Below are positions 1 to 9,145 of a DNA stretch of 64,000 bases, one piece after another. The position numbers and the translations under genes are program-made. The stretch is from Bacteroidetes oral taxon 274 str. F0058 (lineage in GTDB: Bacteria; Bacteroidota; Bacteroidia; Bacteroidales; Paludibacteraceae). The notes beneath the pieces are model-generated. The model ran no database searches. It was not told the origin of the DNA and saw only the letters and a list, made by a program, of their open reading frames with translations. Each line of letters begins with the position of its first letter. The stretch's first letter is position 1. Where the stretch lies: assembly GCA_000163695.1 (NCBI GenBank), contig GG774889.1:1376699-1440698 (forward strand), in the 5' to 3' direction.

Positions 1-1
1 T

Positions 2-241
2 AAGAGGCATTACAGAGTCAAACATGGAGAAAATGAATTTGCTTTGGGACATAACCATATCAATGGAATAGAGAACTTTTGGGGGCTTTGTAAAGTACGA
101 TTGGCAAAGTTCAGAGGTGTGCACAGGCATACATTTTACCTACATATTAAGGAGTGTGAGTTTAGATACAATTACAGAAATCAAAATTTATACCTAACTT
201 TGCTCAAAAATTTCAGAAATCACCCCTTAAAGTTATCTTGA
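2..241 (+). mobile_element. IS1595-like transposase, C-terminal fragment
   Basis: The reading frame is open from base 2 and enters the window already inside a protein; it ends with TGA at 239-241. The visible residues include HGENEF, GHNHINGIENFWG and RYNYRNQNL, which match the end of the DDE domain of ISXO2/IS1595-type transposases as I know them (a conserved N-x-x-E-x-F/W segment). The N-terminal part and the left terminal repeat lie outside the window. No intact gene follows on this strand. The same 3' end recurs in decayed form near 43.0-43.1 kb, so this element has been present at least twice in the region. Confidence 0.7.
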
Positions 242-292
242 ACCTAAAAAGAAGCTACACTTTGTACCTAATATCAACGATATGCGACATCA

Positions 293-326
293 ATAAAAAA
301 GCTACCCTTGATACAAGAGTAGCTTT
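293..326 (-). terminator. rho-independent terminator of dsbD
   Basis: A 13-bp inverted repeat (298-310 with 314-326, one mismatch, 3-base loop) is followed on the minus strand by a run of six T. It lies about 25 bases downstream of the dsbD stop codon. Confidence 0.8.
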
Positions 327-350
327 AATAATACTGTAAGAGGCAACTAC

Positions 351-2351
351 TTACTTTTTCGCTTTATAATTGCTCATACCTGCGTCGAGGAATTTCAGGA
401 AGTCTTCGACGCTCTCGCTAAATGCATACGAGCCTGTCATCGGGTCACCGTTCTCGTCGAGTATTACGTAGAATGGCTGAGCGTTTGCTCCGAACCTATG
501 GCGTTGTATGTACGAGTACTTATCGCCCAGTGTACGCAACTTGCGGGTTGCTCCGTTTTCTTCGACCTCGATAGGTTCGGGCAACGGAGTCTTATCGTCT
601 ACCATAAGCGATATAAGTATGAAGTCGTTGGTTAGTTTATCGAACACTTTGTCGTCTGTCCATACGGCAGCCTCCATCTTACGGCAATTGACGCAGCCGA
701 AGCCCGAGAAGTCGACCACAACGGGTTTCTTCTGTACCTTGGCAGCAGCCATACCGAGCTCGTAGTCGGAGTAGTGGGCTTCCAAATGGTTTTTGTACAA
801 CGAGAAATCCTGAGTGTGCATCGGGGGCGAGAATGCCGAAACAGCTTTCAGCGGAGCACCCCACAGACCGGGTATCATATAGATGGCAAAGGCAAACGAT
901 ATGACAGCCATAAAGAACTTCGGTATAGAGACGGTCTCTTCTTCGTCGTCGTGCGGGAAACGCAGTTTACCGAGCAGATAGAAGCCGAGCATAGCGAATA
1001 TGATTATCCACAGTACGATAAATACTTCTCTGTCGAGTATACCCCAACCGTAAGCGAGGTCGGCAACAGAGAGGAATTTGAGGGCAAAAGCCAATTCGAT
1101 AAATGCAAGAACCACTTTGACGGTATTCAGCCAGCCTCCGGATTTTGGCAATGCTTTGAGCAACGTAGGGAACAAGGCAAAGAAACCGAACGGAATAGCC
1201 AAGGCTATCGAGAAGCCGAGCATTCCGAGCAGAGGTGCCCACAGGCCGCCTGAGGTTACGTTGACGAGCAAAAAGCCGATAATAGGACCGGTACAGGAGA
1301 ACGATACTATCACCAATACAAACGACATAAAGAATATGCTTATGAAGCCTGTCGTAGACGATGCTTTGGCGTCCATCTTAGACGACCACGACGCAGGCAG
1401 TGTTATTTCAAACGCTCCGAAGAACGAAATGGCAAACACTACCAACAAAGCAAAAAGGAATACGTTGAATATAGCATTGGTAGATAGCGAATTAAGTGCA
1501 TTAGGTCCGAATATGAGTGTTATGAGCAGACCGAGCATAACGTATATGATGATTATGCCGAGACCGTATAGTACAGCGTCTTGTCTGGCTTTGGCTTTGT
1601 TTTCGCCCGAGCGTTTGAGGAAGAAGCTCACCGTCATAGGTATCACAGGCCATACACAAGGAGTAATGAGAGCTATGAGACCTCCGAGCATCCCCATTAG
1701 GAATATCCAGAGCAGCGACCTACCTTTTGTAGCCGAGGTGCTGCCTGCTTCTTTGTTGAATTTGTCGAGCTTATCGAGTGCAGGAGCAAAGATATCGGTA
1801 TCGGTCTGCTGTACGGCTCCCGTTATTGCGGCAGAGTCTATCTGTGCCGTAGCCAGAGAGTGTGTAGAGTCTACCTGTTCGTCGGCAAGCGGCTTTTTGC
1901 CTTTCAGCTCGAATTTAAAAGGAGCTTCGCCATTGATACAAGCCTCGTCATTACACGACTGGAACTTTATGTATCCATCCACTTTATAACCTCTCTCGGG
2001 GTCAAATTTTATTTTTTGCGAAAAAACCGCAGAAGAGTTGTAGAAACCGAGTTTCACCTCGAAAACCTTGTCGTACTCCTCTATAAGTTTGCTTTTGGCT
2101 ACCACCGACCCTTCGAAGGTAGCACCTCGCTTGCCCTCGAACACGAATTGGGTAGGTATAGGTCCGCCGTCGGGCAGTTTCATTCCGTACAGATGCCAGC
2201 CTCTATCGATGGTGGCACTAAAAACAAGTTCCACAGTAGATTGGTCGATAGCCTTAGTCGAAAATTTCCACTTAACAGGCTCAAACATCTGAGCGAAAGC
2301 AGATAAGCAACTTACTGTGAGAACTATTAAAAACAAGCTTAATCTTCTCAT
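351..2351 (-). CDS. dsbD: Thiol:disulfide interchange protein DsbD
   Basis: Inner-membrane protein that carries electrons from cytoplasmic thioredoxin to periplasmic disulfides. In order it has a signal peptide (residues 1-20, cleavage before Gln21), a periplasmic N-terminal domain with a Cys pair at 133/138, a hydrophobic CcdA-like core of about eight helices (about 212-500) with Cys232 in TPCVWP and Cys353 in FSCTGP, and a C-terminal thioredoxin domain with the CVNC motif at 553-556. All three Cys pairs needed for relay are present. The 666-residue length is usual for Bacteroidetes DsbD. It stands alone, with its own promoter and terminator. Confidence 0.93.
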   Translation of the reverse strand: MRRLSLFLIVLTVSCLSAFAQMFEPVKWKFSTKAIDQSTVELVFSATIDRGWHLYGMKLPDGGPIPTQFVFEGKRGATFEGSVVAKSKLIEEYDKVFEVKLGFYNSSAVFSQKIKFDPERGYKVDGYIKFQSCNDEACINGEAPFKFELKGKKPLADEQVDSTHSLATAQIDSAAITGAVQQTDTDIFAPALDKLDKFNKEAGSTSATKGRSLLWIFLMGMLGGLIALITPCVWPVIPMTVSFFLKRSGENKAKARQDAVLYGLGIIIIYVMLGLLITLIFGPNALNSLSTNAIFNVFLFALLVVFAISFFGAFEITLPASWSSKMDAKASSTTGFISIFFMSFVLVIVSFSCTGPIIGFLLVNVTSGGLWAPLLGMLGFSIALAIPFGFFALFPTLLKALPKSGGWLNTVKVVLAFIELAFALKFLSVADLAYGWGILDREVFIVLWIIIFAMLGFYLLGKLRFPHDDEEETVSIPKFFMAVISFAFAIYMIPGLWGAPLKAVSAFSPPMHTQDFSLYKNHLEAHYSDYELGMAAAKVQKKPVVVDFSGFGCVNCRKMEAAVWTDDKVFDKLTNDFILISLMVDDKTPLPEPIEVEENGATRKLRTLGDKYSYIQRHRFGANAQPFYVILDENGDPMTGSYAFSESVEDFLKFLDAGMSNYKAKK

Positions 2352-2391
2352 ATATATTTAATTTGTTTATTTGATTACAAAAAAAGTTTTG

Positions 2392-2399
2392 CAAAGATA
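2392..2399 (-). promoter_or_regulatory. promoter -7 box of dsbD
   Basis: TATCTTTG on the minus strand fits the Bacteroidetes -7 consensus TAnnTTTG and lies 41 bases upstream of the dsbD start codon. I see no good -33 TTTG. Confidence 0.5.
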
Positions 2400-2476
2400 T
2401 AAAAAAATGGCGTTTTCGTATATTCTTTTATCCTAATACAATAAAACAACCCAATAAACACCTAATTATTACTACA

Positions 2477-2929
2477 TTACCTGCGGTAACGCTCCATATC
2501 GCGGCGGAGGTCTTTCTCTTTGATGCTTTCGCGTTTGTCGTACAGTTTTTTGCCACGCGCTACGGCTATATCGAGCTTGGCTAATCCTTTATCGTTGATA
2601 TACAGTCTCGTAGGCACAATCGTAAGCCCTGTCTCTTTGACGGCTCGTTCTATTTTACGCAGTTCTCGCTTGGTCAGCAGTAGTTTACGTGTACGAGCGG
2701 CTTCGTGGTTGTAGAAGTTGCCCAGACGAAATGCCGCTATGTGCATATTGATAACCCACAGCTCGCCCTTGTCGAAAGCACAATACGAATCGACCAGACC
2801 TGCCTTGCCTTCGCGTATCGATTTTATCTCGGTACCGTAAAGCACTATGCCTGCCGTGTATTTGGTCAGCAGTTCGTAGTGGAAAGAGGCTTTTTTGTTT
2901 TTGATTTCTATCTGTGATTTTTGGTGCAT
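2477..2929 (-). CDS. smpB: SsrA-binding protein SmpB
   Basis: Small basic protein that binds tmRNA and brings it to stalled ribosomes for trans-translation. The family landmarks are visible: an OB-fold core with YTAGIVLYGTEIKSIREGK near the N-terminus, then KLLLTKRELRKIE, then TIVPTRLYINDKG, and the disordered basic tail ending KEKDLRRDMERYRR. An upstream ATG at 2947 would add six residues, but the promoter box at 2958-2965 would then leave almost no leader, so I prefer the ATG at 2929. It is transcribed alone and divergently from speA. No tmRNA gene was seen in the window. Confidence 0.93.
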   Translation of the reverse strand: MHQKSQIEIKNKKASFHYELLTKYTAGIVLYGTEIKSIREGKAGLVDSYCAFDKGELWVINMHIAAFRLGNFYNHEAARTRKLLLTKRELRKIERAVKETGLTIVPTRLYINDKGLAKLDIAVARGKKLYDKRESIKEKDLRRDMERYRR

Positions 2930-2957
2930 ATCGGGGTATACTGTCAAATATTTCGTG

Positions 2958-2965
2958 CAAAATTA
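2958..2965 (-). promoter_or_regulatory. promoter -7 box of smpB
   Basis: TAATTTTG on the minus strand, a match to TAnnTTTG, 29 bases upstream of the preferred smpB start. Its position argues against the more upstream ATG at 2947. Confidence 0.5.
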
Positions 2966-3030
2966 ATATTTTTTTCGACTAAATATTGAATAAAATCACA
3001 TTTTATGCTGATTATCAGAAAAAATAGTAT

Positions 3031-3038
3031 TACTTTTG
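3031..3038 (+). promoter_or_regulatory. promoter -7 box of speA
   Basis: TACTTTTG followed by CA, the Bacteroidetes -7 consensus, 70 bases upstream of the speA start codon. Confidence 0.55.
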
Positions 3039-3108
3039 CAGTCAATATAAAATCCGACAGAGTTACATTGTAAAAATTTCACATAACTAACTAATCTACA
3101 TCAGAGAT

Positions 3109-4500
3109 ATGAAGAATAAGTATATTGACTTGATTCAACAGGCATTCGAAGTACCGAACGACGAGTTTACGGTCGAAGATGGCGACTTGAACTGGTTCGG
3201 CATACCGCTAATGGACGTCATCAAACAGTATGGCACACCGCTCCGCATAGCCTATCTGCCCAAGATAGGACAGAACATACAGCGTGCCCGCCGTGCATTC
3301 AATGTAGCTATGGCGAAGGTCGATTATCAAGGAGACTACAACTATTGCTACTGCACCAAGTCGTCGCATTTCTCGTTCGTGATGGAAGAGGTGCTCAAAC
3401 ACAACGTCCACATAGAGACTTCGTCGGCTTTCGATATGAATATTCTCGAAAATCTGTACGAAAACGGATTCCTCAAACCCGACACATACATTCTCTGTAA
3501 CGGTTTCAAACGTCCTCAATATGTAGAAAACATAGAAAATCTTGTAGATTTGGGGTTCAAAAACATAATACCTATTTTGGATAATAAATTCGAACTCGAC
3601 TTATTCAACATCACTCCGAAACGAAAATTCAACATCGGCATACGTATCGCTGCCGAAGAAGAACCGAAGTTCGACTTCTATACCTCGCGTCTCGGTATCA
3701 GATACAACGACATAATACCATACTGCGAGAAGAAAATCAAACCCAACAAAAACGTAAGCCTCAAGATGCTTCACTTCTTCATCAACACAGGCATACGCGA
3801 CACTGCATATTACTGGAACGAGTTGAACAAAGTGGTTAACCTCTACTGCGAACTCAAACATATATTCCCCAGCCTCGACTCTCTCAATATCGGCGGCGGT
3901 TTCCCGATACAGGCACACCTCGACTTCGACTACGACTACGAATATATGGCAGAAGAGATAGTGGCACAGATAAAAAAGACCTGCAAAAACAACGGCGTCG
4001 AAGACCCGCATATCTTCACCGAATTCGGCTCGTATACCGTCGGCGAGAGCGGTGCTATGCTCTACTCCATCATCAACCAGAAGCAACAAAACGACCGAGA
4101 GCTGTGGAATATGATAGACAGCAGTTTTATGACTACCCTACCCGACACTTGGGCTATCAACCAGCGATATGTATTCCTCGCCATCAACAATTGGGATAAA
4201 GAGTACGAACGTGTCCATATGGGCGGGCTTACCTGCGACAGCGAAGACTTCTACAACGCTGAGGCTCACTCGAATGCCATCTTTATGCCCAAGATTACCA
4301 ACGGAGAGGAGCAATATGTGGGCTTCTTCCACATGGGAGCCTATCAGGAGAGTCTGGGCGGCTTCGGCGGCATACAACACTGCCTCATACCAGGTCCCAA
4401 ACTCGTAGTGATAGACCGCGACGAGACAGGCGAATGGTATACAAAACTATTCGCCAAAGAGCAGAGCTACAAGTCGATGCTCAAAATATTAGGTTATTGA
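3109..4500 (+). CDS. speA: Biosynthetic arginine decarboxylase-like PLP enzyme
   Basis: Fold-type III PLP decarboxylase of 463 residues: alanine-racemase-like barrel first, beta domain last. Lys84 in YCYCTKSSHF is the expected PLP Schiff-base lysine; the barrel continues through CNGFKRPQY and GIRIAAEEEPKF, and the C-terminal part holds EFGSYTVGESGA, GGLTCDSED and GFFHMGAYQESLGGFGG. This is the short type annotated as arginine decarboxylase in flavobacteria, not the 630-residue SpeA of enterobacteria. The expected product is agmatine for polyamine synthesis; the substrate is inferred from family annotation, and a carboxynorspermidine-type substrate cannot be excluded. The gene is monocistronic with its own promoter and a shared terminator. 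Confidence 0.85.
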   Translation: MKNKYIDLIQQAFEVPNDEFTVEDGDLNWFGIPLMDVIKQYGTPLRIAYLPKIGQNIQRARRAFNVAMAKVDYQGDYNYCYCTKSSHFSFVMEEVLKHNVHIETSSAFDMNILENLYENGFLKPDTYILCNGFKRPQYVENIENLVDLGFKNIIPILDNKFELDLFNITPKRKFNIGIRIAAEEEPKFDFYTSRLGIRYNDIIPYCEKKIKPNKNVSLKMLHFFINTGIRDTAYYWNELNKVVNLYCELKHIFPSLDSLNIGGGFPIQAHLDFDYDYEYMAEEIVAQIKKTCKNNGVEDPHIFTEFGSYTVGESGAMLYSIINQKQQNDRELWNMIDSSFMTTLPDTWAINQRYVFLAINNWDKEYERVHMGGLTCDSEDFYNAEAHSNAIFMPKITNGEEQYVGFFHMGAYQESLGGFGGIQHCLIPGPKLVVIDRDETGEWYTKLFAKEQSYKSMLKILGY

Positions 4501-4583
4501 TTACGTCAAATTAATGGCTTAATCGTAAAAAAAGACGGAAGAATCAAATAAAGAGTTTATTGCCATTTCGTAACTTAAAGAAT

Positions 4584-4624
4584 AAAAAAAGCTGCCTTTT
4601 CACGTAAGACAGCCTTTTTGTTTT
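4584..4624. terminator. bidirectional terminator between speA and the DUF4387 gene
   Basis: Inverted repeat with an AAAAAGCTGCC-like left arm and a matching AGACAGCCTTTTT right arm around a CACGT loop; A-run on one side, T-run on the other, between convergent genes. It would end both speA and the glutamate mutase operon. Confidence 0.75.
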
Positions 4625-4630
4625 ATTCGA

Positions 4631-4948
4631 TTACAGCTCAAACTCGTATTTCATCAACGGGGCGTGCTGTTGTGCCCCATAGACGTCGGTCTCGCCCAAT
4701 GCACCCGAAGGTATTGGACGTACAATCGTTACCTTGACCGCCTTGGCTGGGTCGAAGTAGACGAGTTTGATAATATCCGATTCGGGTATATTGTACAACC
4801 GACAAAACGCCTTTTCGTCAATGGCTTTGGCTGCTTTCACCTTATTGTACATATCGAAGTCTTTGAAAATCACGTCGAAAGTCAATTCATAAGGTCCGGA
4901 GTTTTTGCTCCTTATGACCGATGCTACATCTATCAATTTGTATTTCAT
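4631..4948 (-). CDS. DUF4387 family protein
   Basis: A 105-residue soluble protein of the DUF4387 family, recognised by the start KYKLIDVASVIRSKNSGPYE and the IVRPIPSGALGETDVYGAQQ stretch near the end. The family is commonly found next to, or fused with, AtuA-like (DUF1446) proteins, as here, where the AtuA-like gene ends 14 bases upstream. It is the last gene of the glutamate mutase operon. Its biochemical role is not known to me; the pairing suggests a small subunit of a two-component enzyme. Confidence 0.85.
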   Translation of the reverse strand: MKYKLIDVASVIRSKNSGPYELTFDVIFKDFDMYNKVKAAKAIDEKAFCRLYNIPESDIIKLVYFDPAKAVKVTIVRPIPSGALGETDVYGAQQHAPLMKYEFEL

Positions 4949-4962
4949 TGCTAAATCCTCCT

Positions 4963-6342
4963 TTATTGTTTTTGACCTTTATTGAATACTTCATAAGTGA
5001 TTGGGAACAACGCCTTCGGGTCGTCTACCTTCATCAGATGGTAGATATTGAACTCGTAGACTTCGCCCATCTTGCAGTCCGACGGCGAGAACGGGAACGC
5101 CAGATTACCCGCAGTAGAGATACGTCCTTCGTAGCCGAAGTGCAGCATCGTGCTGCGGGCAAAACCACAGATGGTATTAGCCTGCTCCTGAGTGGCTGCT
5201 ACGGCTTCGATGATTATCAGCAGTTCGTCGGAGTGCGACTCGTCGAGTCCGTCGAACATAGCCATAACACCGTTTTTGCCGTATATCTTGAAGTCGAGGA
5301 AAAAGTCTCTGATACCGTAAGTCTCGAAGTTGTTCACCACTCTCTCGCGTACGCTGCGTGTAACGTCGTCTATCTTCGAAATCATCACGGGGTCTTTGAC
5401 TCCGGCACAAGATATGGTGCGGTATCCGACTTTTCGTACGCCTTCGAGTTTTACGAAATAATCTTCGGTGGGCACAAATTTACTACCCGATACACGAACC
5501 ATATTATCGCTAATCTGTTCGAATTTAGACTCGTGCAGATTGATAGCTCCGCCCGGTCCGGGGAGAACGTACGGGTTTGTCTTCTCGTACAACGTATGTG
5601 CGGCTACCGACAGAGTAGTACATTTTCTGAGCGGCGAGAGCGGCTCCAATACGAAGCTGTCTTTACGCAAATAACCGAACATACAGTCGCTGCCGCTACC
5701 GGGTACTGCTGCAATGGCGGCACATTCGAGTATTTTACCCAAGTGAATGGCAAGACCTTTGTCGAAGCCCTCTTTGATAGCCAGCGACGAAAATACCGCC
5801 GGGTCGTACGAACGGCCTGCGATTACTACGTCTGCTCCCTGAGTAAGAGCCTCAATGAAAGGCTCTTCGCCCATCTGTGCTACGATGTGGACAGATTCGT
5901 CGACGTCTGCCTCAGTTATCTCCGGAGCAGGGTGCAACGGCGAAACATTACCCCGACGCACATTCTCTTTTATAAAATCTTTTTCGAACTCAGACTGTAT
6001 GACTGCCATTTTGAACGACAGACCTTTTTCGCGAGCTATTTCACGCACGATATCGAGCACAAACTCTACGTGCGGACGTGCTCCGCTGCCTCCTGCCGTG
6101 CCCACCACTACGGGTACCTTGGCTTCAAGTCCGGCAGGTATCATTATCTCGAGGTCTCTTTTTACCGAATTGCGGTCTGTAAAAGAAATGCCTGCTCCCA
6201 AATAATACGGACCCGGGTCGGTCGAACCGGCATCGACAGCTATCACGTGAGGCTTACGCTTCATTCCCTCTTCGAACGATTCCATCGGGAAACCATACCC
6301 GAGTATCGCCGTGGTGGAGAGTATTCTCATTTCTTCCATCAT
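4963..6342 (-). CDS. AtuA-like (DUF1446) acyclic terpene utilization family protein
   Basis: A 459-residue protein of the AtuA/DUF1446 family. Landmarks are VIAVDAGSTDPGPYYLG near residue 35, a Gly-rich GTAGGSGARPH segment near 80, GADVVIAGRSYDPAVFS in the middle and PGPGGAINLHES later. AtuA was named from terpene catabolism in Pseudomonas, but the chemistry of the family is poorly defined. Here it sits 22 bases after methylaspartate ammonia-lyase and directly before its usual DUF4387 partner, inside a glutamate fermentation operon. That makes a role on mesaconate or a later intermediate plausible; this is inference from context. A second ATG four codons in is an equally good start. Confidence 0.85.
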   Translation of the reverse strand: MMEEMRILSTTAILGYGFPMESFEEGMKRKPHVIAVDAGSTDPGPYYLGAGISFTDRNSVKRDLEIMIPAGLEAKVPVVVGTAGGSGARPHVEFVLDIVREIAREKGLSFKMAVIQSEFEKDFIKENVRRGNVSPLHPAPEITEADVDESVHIVAQMGEEPFIEALTQGADVVIAGRSYDPAVFSSLAIKEGFDKGLAIHLGKILECAAIAAVPGSGSDCMFGYLRKDSFVLEPLSPLRKCTTLSVAAHTLYEKTNPYVLPGPGGAINLHESKFEQISDNMVRVSGSKFVPTEDYFVKLEGVRKVGYRTISCAGVKDPVMISKIDDVTRSVRERVVNNFETYGIRDFFLDFKIYGKNGVMAMFDGLDESHSDELLIIIEAVAATQEQANTICGFARSTMLHFGYEGRISTAGNLAFPFSPSDCKMGEVYEFNIYHLMKVDDPKALFPITYEVFNKGQKQ

Positions 6343-6364
6343 ATCTTATATCTTTTTTAATGTG

Positions 6365-7609
6365 TTATAAAATATTTTTTAGAGCAAGTATTCTGCTCAT
6401 TTCGTTGTATACAATCATATAACCTTCGTCTACGCCCATACCGGGTTTTGCCAGATACTGAACGGGCGAAGTAGCCATAGCTATATGAGCACATATTTCG
6501 GCCGAACGGTTCGTTTCGTTGCATGTGCCGCCGAGGTATGCTCCCATACCGTGCTGTTTGCAATACAAAACGGCTTCGATGGAATTGTTGATACCGCCGA
6601 GGTCGGGAGTTTTTATCTGAGCCATATGACCCGCCTTGCGTGCCGAGAAGTCTACGATATCTTCCAGAGTATTACACCATTCGTCTGCAACTATTTCTGC
6701 GTCGATGCCTTTTTTGTCCATAATAGAACGTATTTCGGCGAGAGCGTCGATTTGAGCCTGCTTTTCGCCCATATCGACAGGACCTTCGACACGCAGTTTG
6801 AAGGGTTTGGCTATCTCTGCCAATTCGCCTATGTAGTCGGCAATAGCCTCAGCCTTGTTGTCGAAAACGATACCGAGCGTACCGTAAACATCGATATGAA
6901 TGGTCGGGTGATACTGTTCGAACGGTTTGAGCTTTATGATACGACATCGTAGCCATTCGACGTACTCTTTTATCTTTTCGCCTTTGAAACCGACTTTTGT
7001 CTCTACGTGGTTAAACAGAGCGTGTGGCAACACATCGGCACCTTTCATTATCATCTTGTCGGCATTCAGGTAACGGTCGTCGCCCGACTGCGAAAAGATA
7101 GGTATTATCTTCGACGAAATCTCCGTACCGTACTCTTCGGCAATGACTTGTGCCATCAACTTGTTTTTGCTCTTTGCCACAGCATCGAGGCAAGCCTGAG
7201 TAACACCGTAGCGAATAGCGGTATGATATATCTTGCCTGTCGAAGGGCTTACTTTCTTATCCACTATATCTGCCATTTGGCGGAATGTAGTAATCTCTTT
7301 GCCCTCGTAGAGCGGAGCAATCTCTTTTTCGATGACAGGAATAAAATTGTCTGCCAAAAACAGAGGGTCGCGTCCGCCTGCACCCGAATACTGCACGGCA
7401 GCACAATCGCCGTAAGCATAAGCGCCGTTTTCCAATACGAATATTACCGAAATGGCTTCGCCCGCCTGTCGTACTGCTGTGAAACCCTCAGTAACAGGCT
7501 TACCTTCGTAGAAAGCACCATCGTTTTTAGCTCCCGATTTGATAGCTTTTTGGTCGTCAAAGAAAAAACCAGTCTTTCCTTTGGCACATATTACTTTTTT
7601 GATTTTCAT
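6365..7609 (-). CDS. mal: Methylaspartate ammonia-lyase
   Basis: Enolase-superfamily enzyme that removes ammonia from (2S,3S)-3-methylaspartate to give mesaconate. All family catalytic positions can be read: His201 in LFNHVE, the magnesium ligands Asp240, Glu275 (RVEGPVD) and Asp309, and the base Lys333 in AQIKTPDLGG. The 414-residue length is standard. It follows glmE by 55 bases and precedes the AtuA-like gene by 22, so it is co-transcribed with glutamate mutase, whose product it consumes. Confidence 0.95.
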   Translation of the reverse strand: MKIKKVICAKGKTGFFFDDQKAIKSGAKNDGAFYEGKPVTEGFTAVRQAGEAISVIFVLENGAYAYGDCAAVQYSGAGGRDPLFLADNFIPVIEKEIAPLYEGKEITTFRQMADIVDKKVSPSTGKIYHTAIRYGVTQACLDAVAKSKNKLMAQVIAEEYGTEISSKIIPIFSQSGDDRYLNADKMIMKGADVLPHALFNHVETKVGFKGEKIKEYVEWLRCRIIKLKPFEQYHPTIHIDVYGTLGIVFDNKAEAIADYIGELAEIAKPFKLRVEGPVDMGEKQAQIDALAEIRSIMDKKGIDAEIVADEWCNTLEDIVDFSARKAGHMAQIKTPDLGGINNSIEAVLYCKQHGMGAYLGGTCNETNRSAEICAHIAMATSPVQYLAKPGMGVDEGYMIVYNEMSRILALKNIL

Positions 7610-7664
7610 ACTAATATGATTTTTATAATGAATAATTTATTTACTTTCTTTCTACATATACAAA

Positions 7665-9125
7665 TCAATTGCCCGTCGCAGGACGTCCTACCAGATGTCC
7701 CTGACCGATAGCATACACGTCGTCTATTACCATCTGGAAGCTTACAGGTCGGTTTTCGTAGCGTGCTCTCTCTTCGAGTTTATTTCTATGAAAATCGATA
7801 ATATCCTGAGTAAAAGGTAGATTACCTATATCGAGCAACCGCACGGCACCCTGATTGTCGCGGGCGGGCATCACTTTACCAGCATTGTATTTGCTCGGAG
7901 CAAAAGGTATATCGATAACACCTGCTTCGAAGGCAGCGACAGTACCCAAAGCAAAATCGCCCTTACCAAGCTCCTCGACCTTACCCAAGATACATTTCAT
8001 CTCTTTCTCTATCACTTCGCTCTCCATAACTACTGCCGGTATCTCTCTGAAATCTTGGTCTTTGAGCATCGAAATCACCTGCTTGGTGGCACGCAATCCG
8101 GCAGCGTTTGCCTCTTTTGTAGGTACACCCATTGCCTCGTGCGGTGTTTTTACTATCACCTTGGTAGCTTTTGCCAATGCAGCAGCTGCCGCTCCCCACG
8201 ATATAACGCCGAAAGCTTTGGCTTCGTCCTGCGGGAAACCGCCCATCCATTGGTGGAAGACCGTCGTGATACGAACATCTTTGTATCCGAATTTGTCCAA
8301 ATATTCTCTGGTAACAACAATAAGCGAACGCAGGGCTGCTATGTCCTGAATAAGATTACCGCACTGCCCGTAACCGACGGTGATGTCTTTTACCCCCTGT
8401 TCGGCGGCAAGCAGAGCCTCGATAACGGCAACGGAGTTTGATATACAAGCCGGAATAAGCGTACCCGTAAGCGGACCGAACGGCTCGCGGTTGATAGATA
8501 CGCCTGCCTCTTCGTACAGACCCACAAGACGGTCTGTGTATTGCCAATATGCTATGGTTTTCTCTATCGAGTGGTTTTTCGAATACGGCACGTTGTAAGA
8601 AATACCTCCGCCTTCGTACGAAGTGAAGCCACCTGCTATCGATATCTCGGTGAGCAGACGAGCATCGGGAGTACCGTGACGCACCTGTACAGGTTTTTTG
8701 AGAGCAGATGTTACTATACGGCAAATGTTTACACCATAATTGACGATAGGAAACCCGTTCAACATAGAGCGGTGAGTCTCGCGGCTCTTCTCGATACCTG
8801 TCTCTGCCTCGTGGTAACGATTGAGACGGGTATAGCTATCGACCGTCGTGGGCAGAAGGTCTGCCTCGCCCTCTTCTTCGAGGTATTGCAATAACTCTAT
8901 ATGCTCGTTGTGCAGAGCCACTCCTGCACGAGGCTGTATCAGGGTACATCTATTTTCTACGGCTTTTGCCAGTTCGTTGCCGAATCTCTTCTCGGGAGCA
9001 ATAGACTTTTGATACTCTACCGCTTCTTCGAAATTAACTTCGCTGCCTGTTTTCCATTGCGACAGTACTTCGTTGCGTTGTGCAAAAAAATCGTCGTTCG
9101 ATAATTTTTTATTTCTAATATCCAT
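7665..9125 (-). CDS. glmE: Glutamate mutase (methylaspartate mutase) epsilon subunit
   Basis: Catalytic subunit of adenosylcobalamin-dependent glutamate mutase, which rearranges L-glutamate to (2S,3S)-3-methylaspartate. The 486-residue protein shows the expected barrel segments: VRHGTPDARLLTEI, GGFTSYEGGGISYNVPYSK (substrate-binding Arg and the active-site face), FGPLTGTLIPACISNSVA and VGYGQCGNLIQDIAALR. It works as a complex with the sigma subunit encoded by glmS. It lies 20 bases after glmL and 55 before the ammonia-lyase. Confidence 0.95.
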   Translation of the reverse strand: MDIRNKKLSNDDFFAQRNEVLSQWKTGSEVNFEEAVEYQKSIAPEKRFGNELAKAVENRCTLIQPRAGVALHNEHIELLQYLEEEGEADLLPTTVDSYTRLNRYHEAETGIEKSRETHRSMLNGFPIVNYGVNICRIVTSALKKPVQVRHGTPDARLLTEISIAGGFTSYEGGGISYNVPYSKNHSIEKTIAYWQYTDRLVGLYEEAGVSINREPFGPLTGTLIPACISNSVAVIEALLAAEQGVKDITVGYGQCGNLIQDIAALRSLIVVTREYLDKFGYKDVRITTVFHQWMGGFPQDEAKAFGVISWGAAAAALAKATKVIVKTPHEAMGVPTKEANAAGLRATKQVISMLKDQDFREIPAVVMESEVIEKEMKCILGKVEELGKGDFALGTVAAFEAGVIDIPFAPSKYNAGKVMPARDNQGAVRLLDIGNLPFTQDIIDFHRNKLEERARYENRPVSFQMVIDDVYAIGQGHLVGRPATGN

Positions 9126-9145
9126 TGTATATTTTGTTTGTATAT

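Noticed and set aside
1078..1989. 303-codon frame on the plus strand
   Set aside because: Antisense to dsbD, which is full length with all catalytic Cys.
4921..6360. Long open frame (479 codons) on the plus strand
   Set aside because: It lies antisense to the AtuA-like gene, has no family motifs and an unnatural composition rich in Arg, Tyr, Phe and Cys; the minus-strand gene explains the region.
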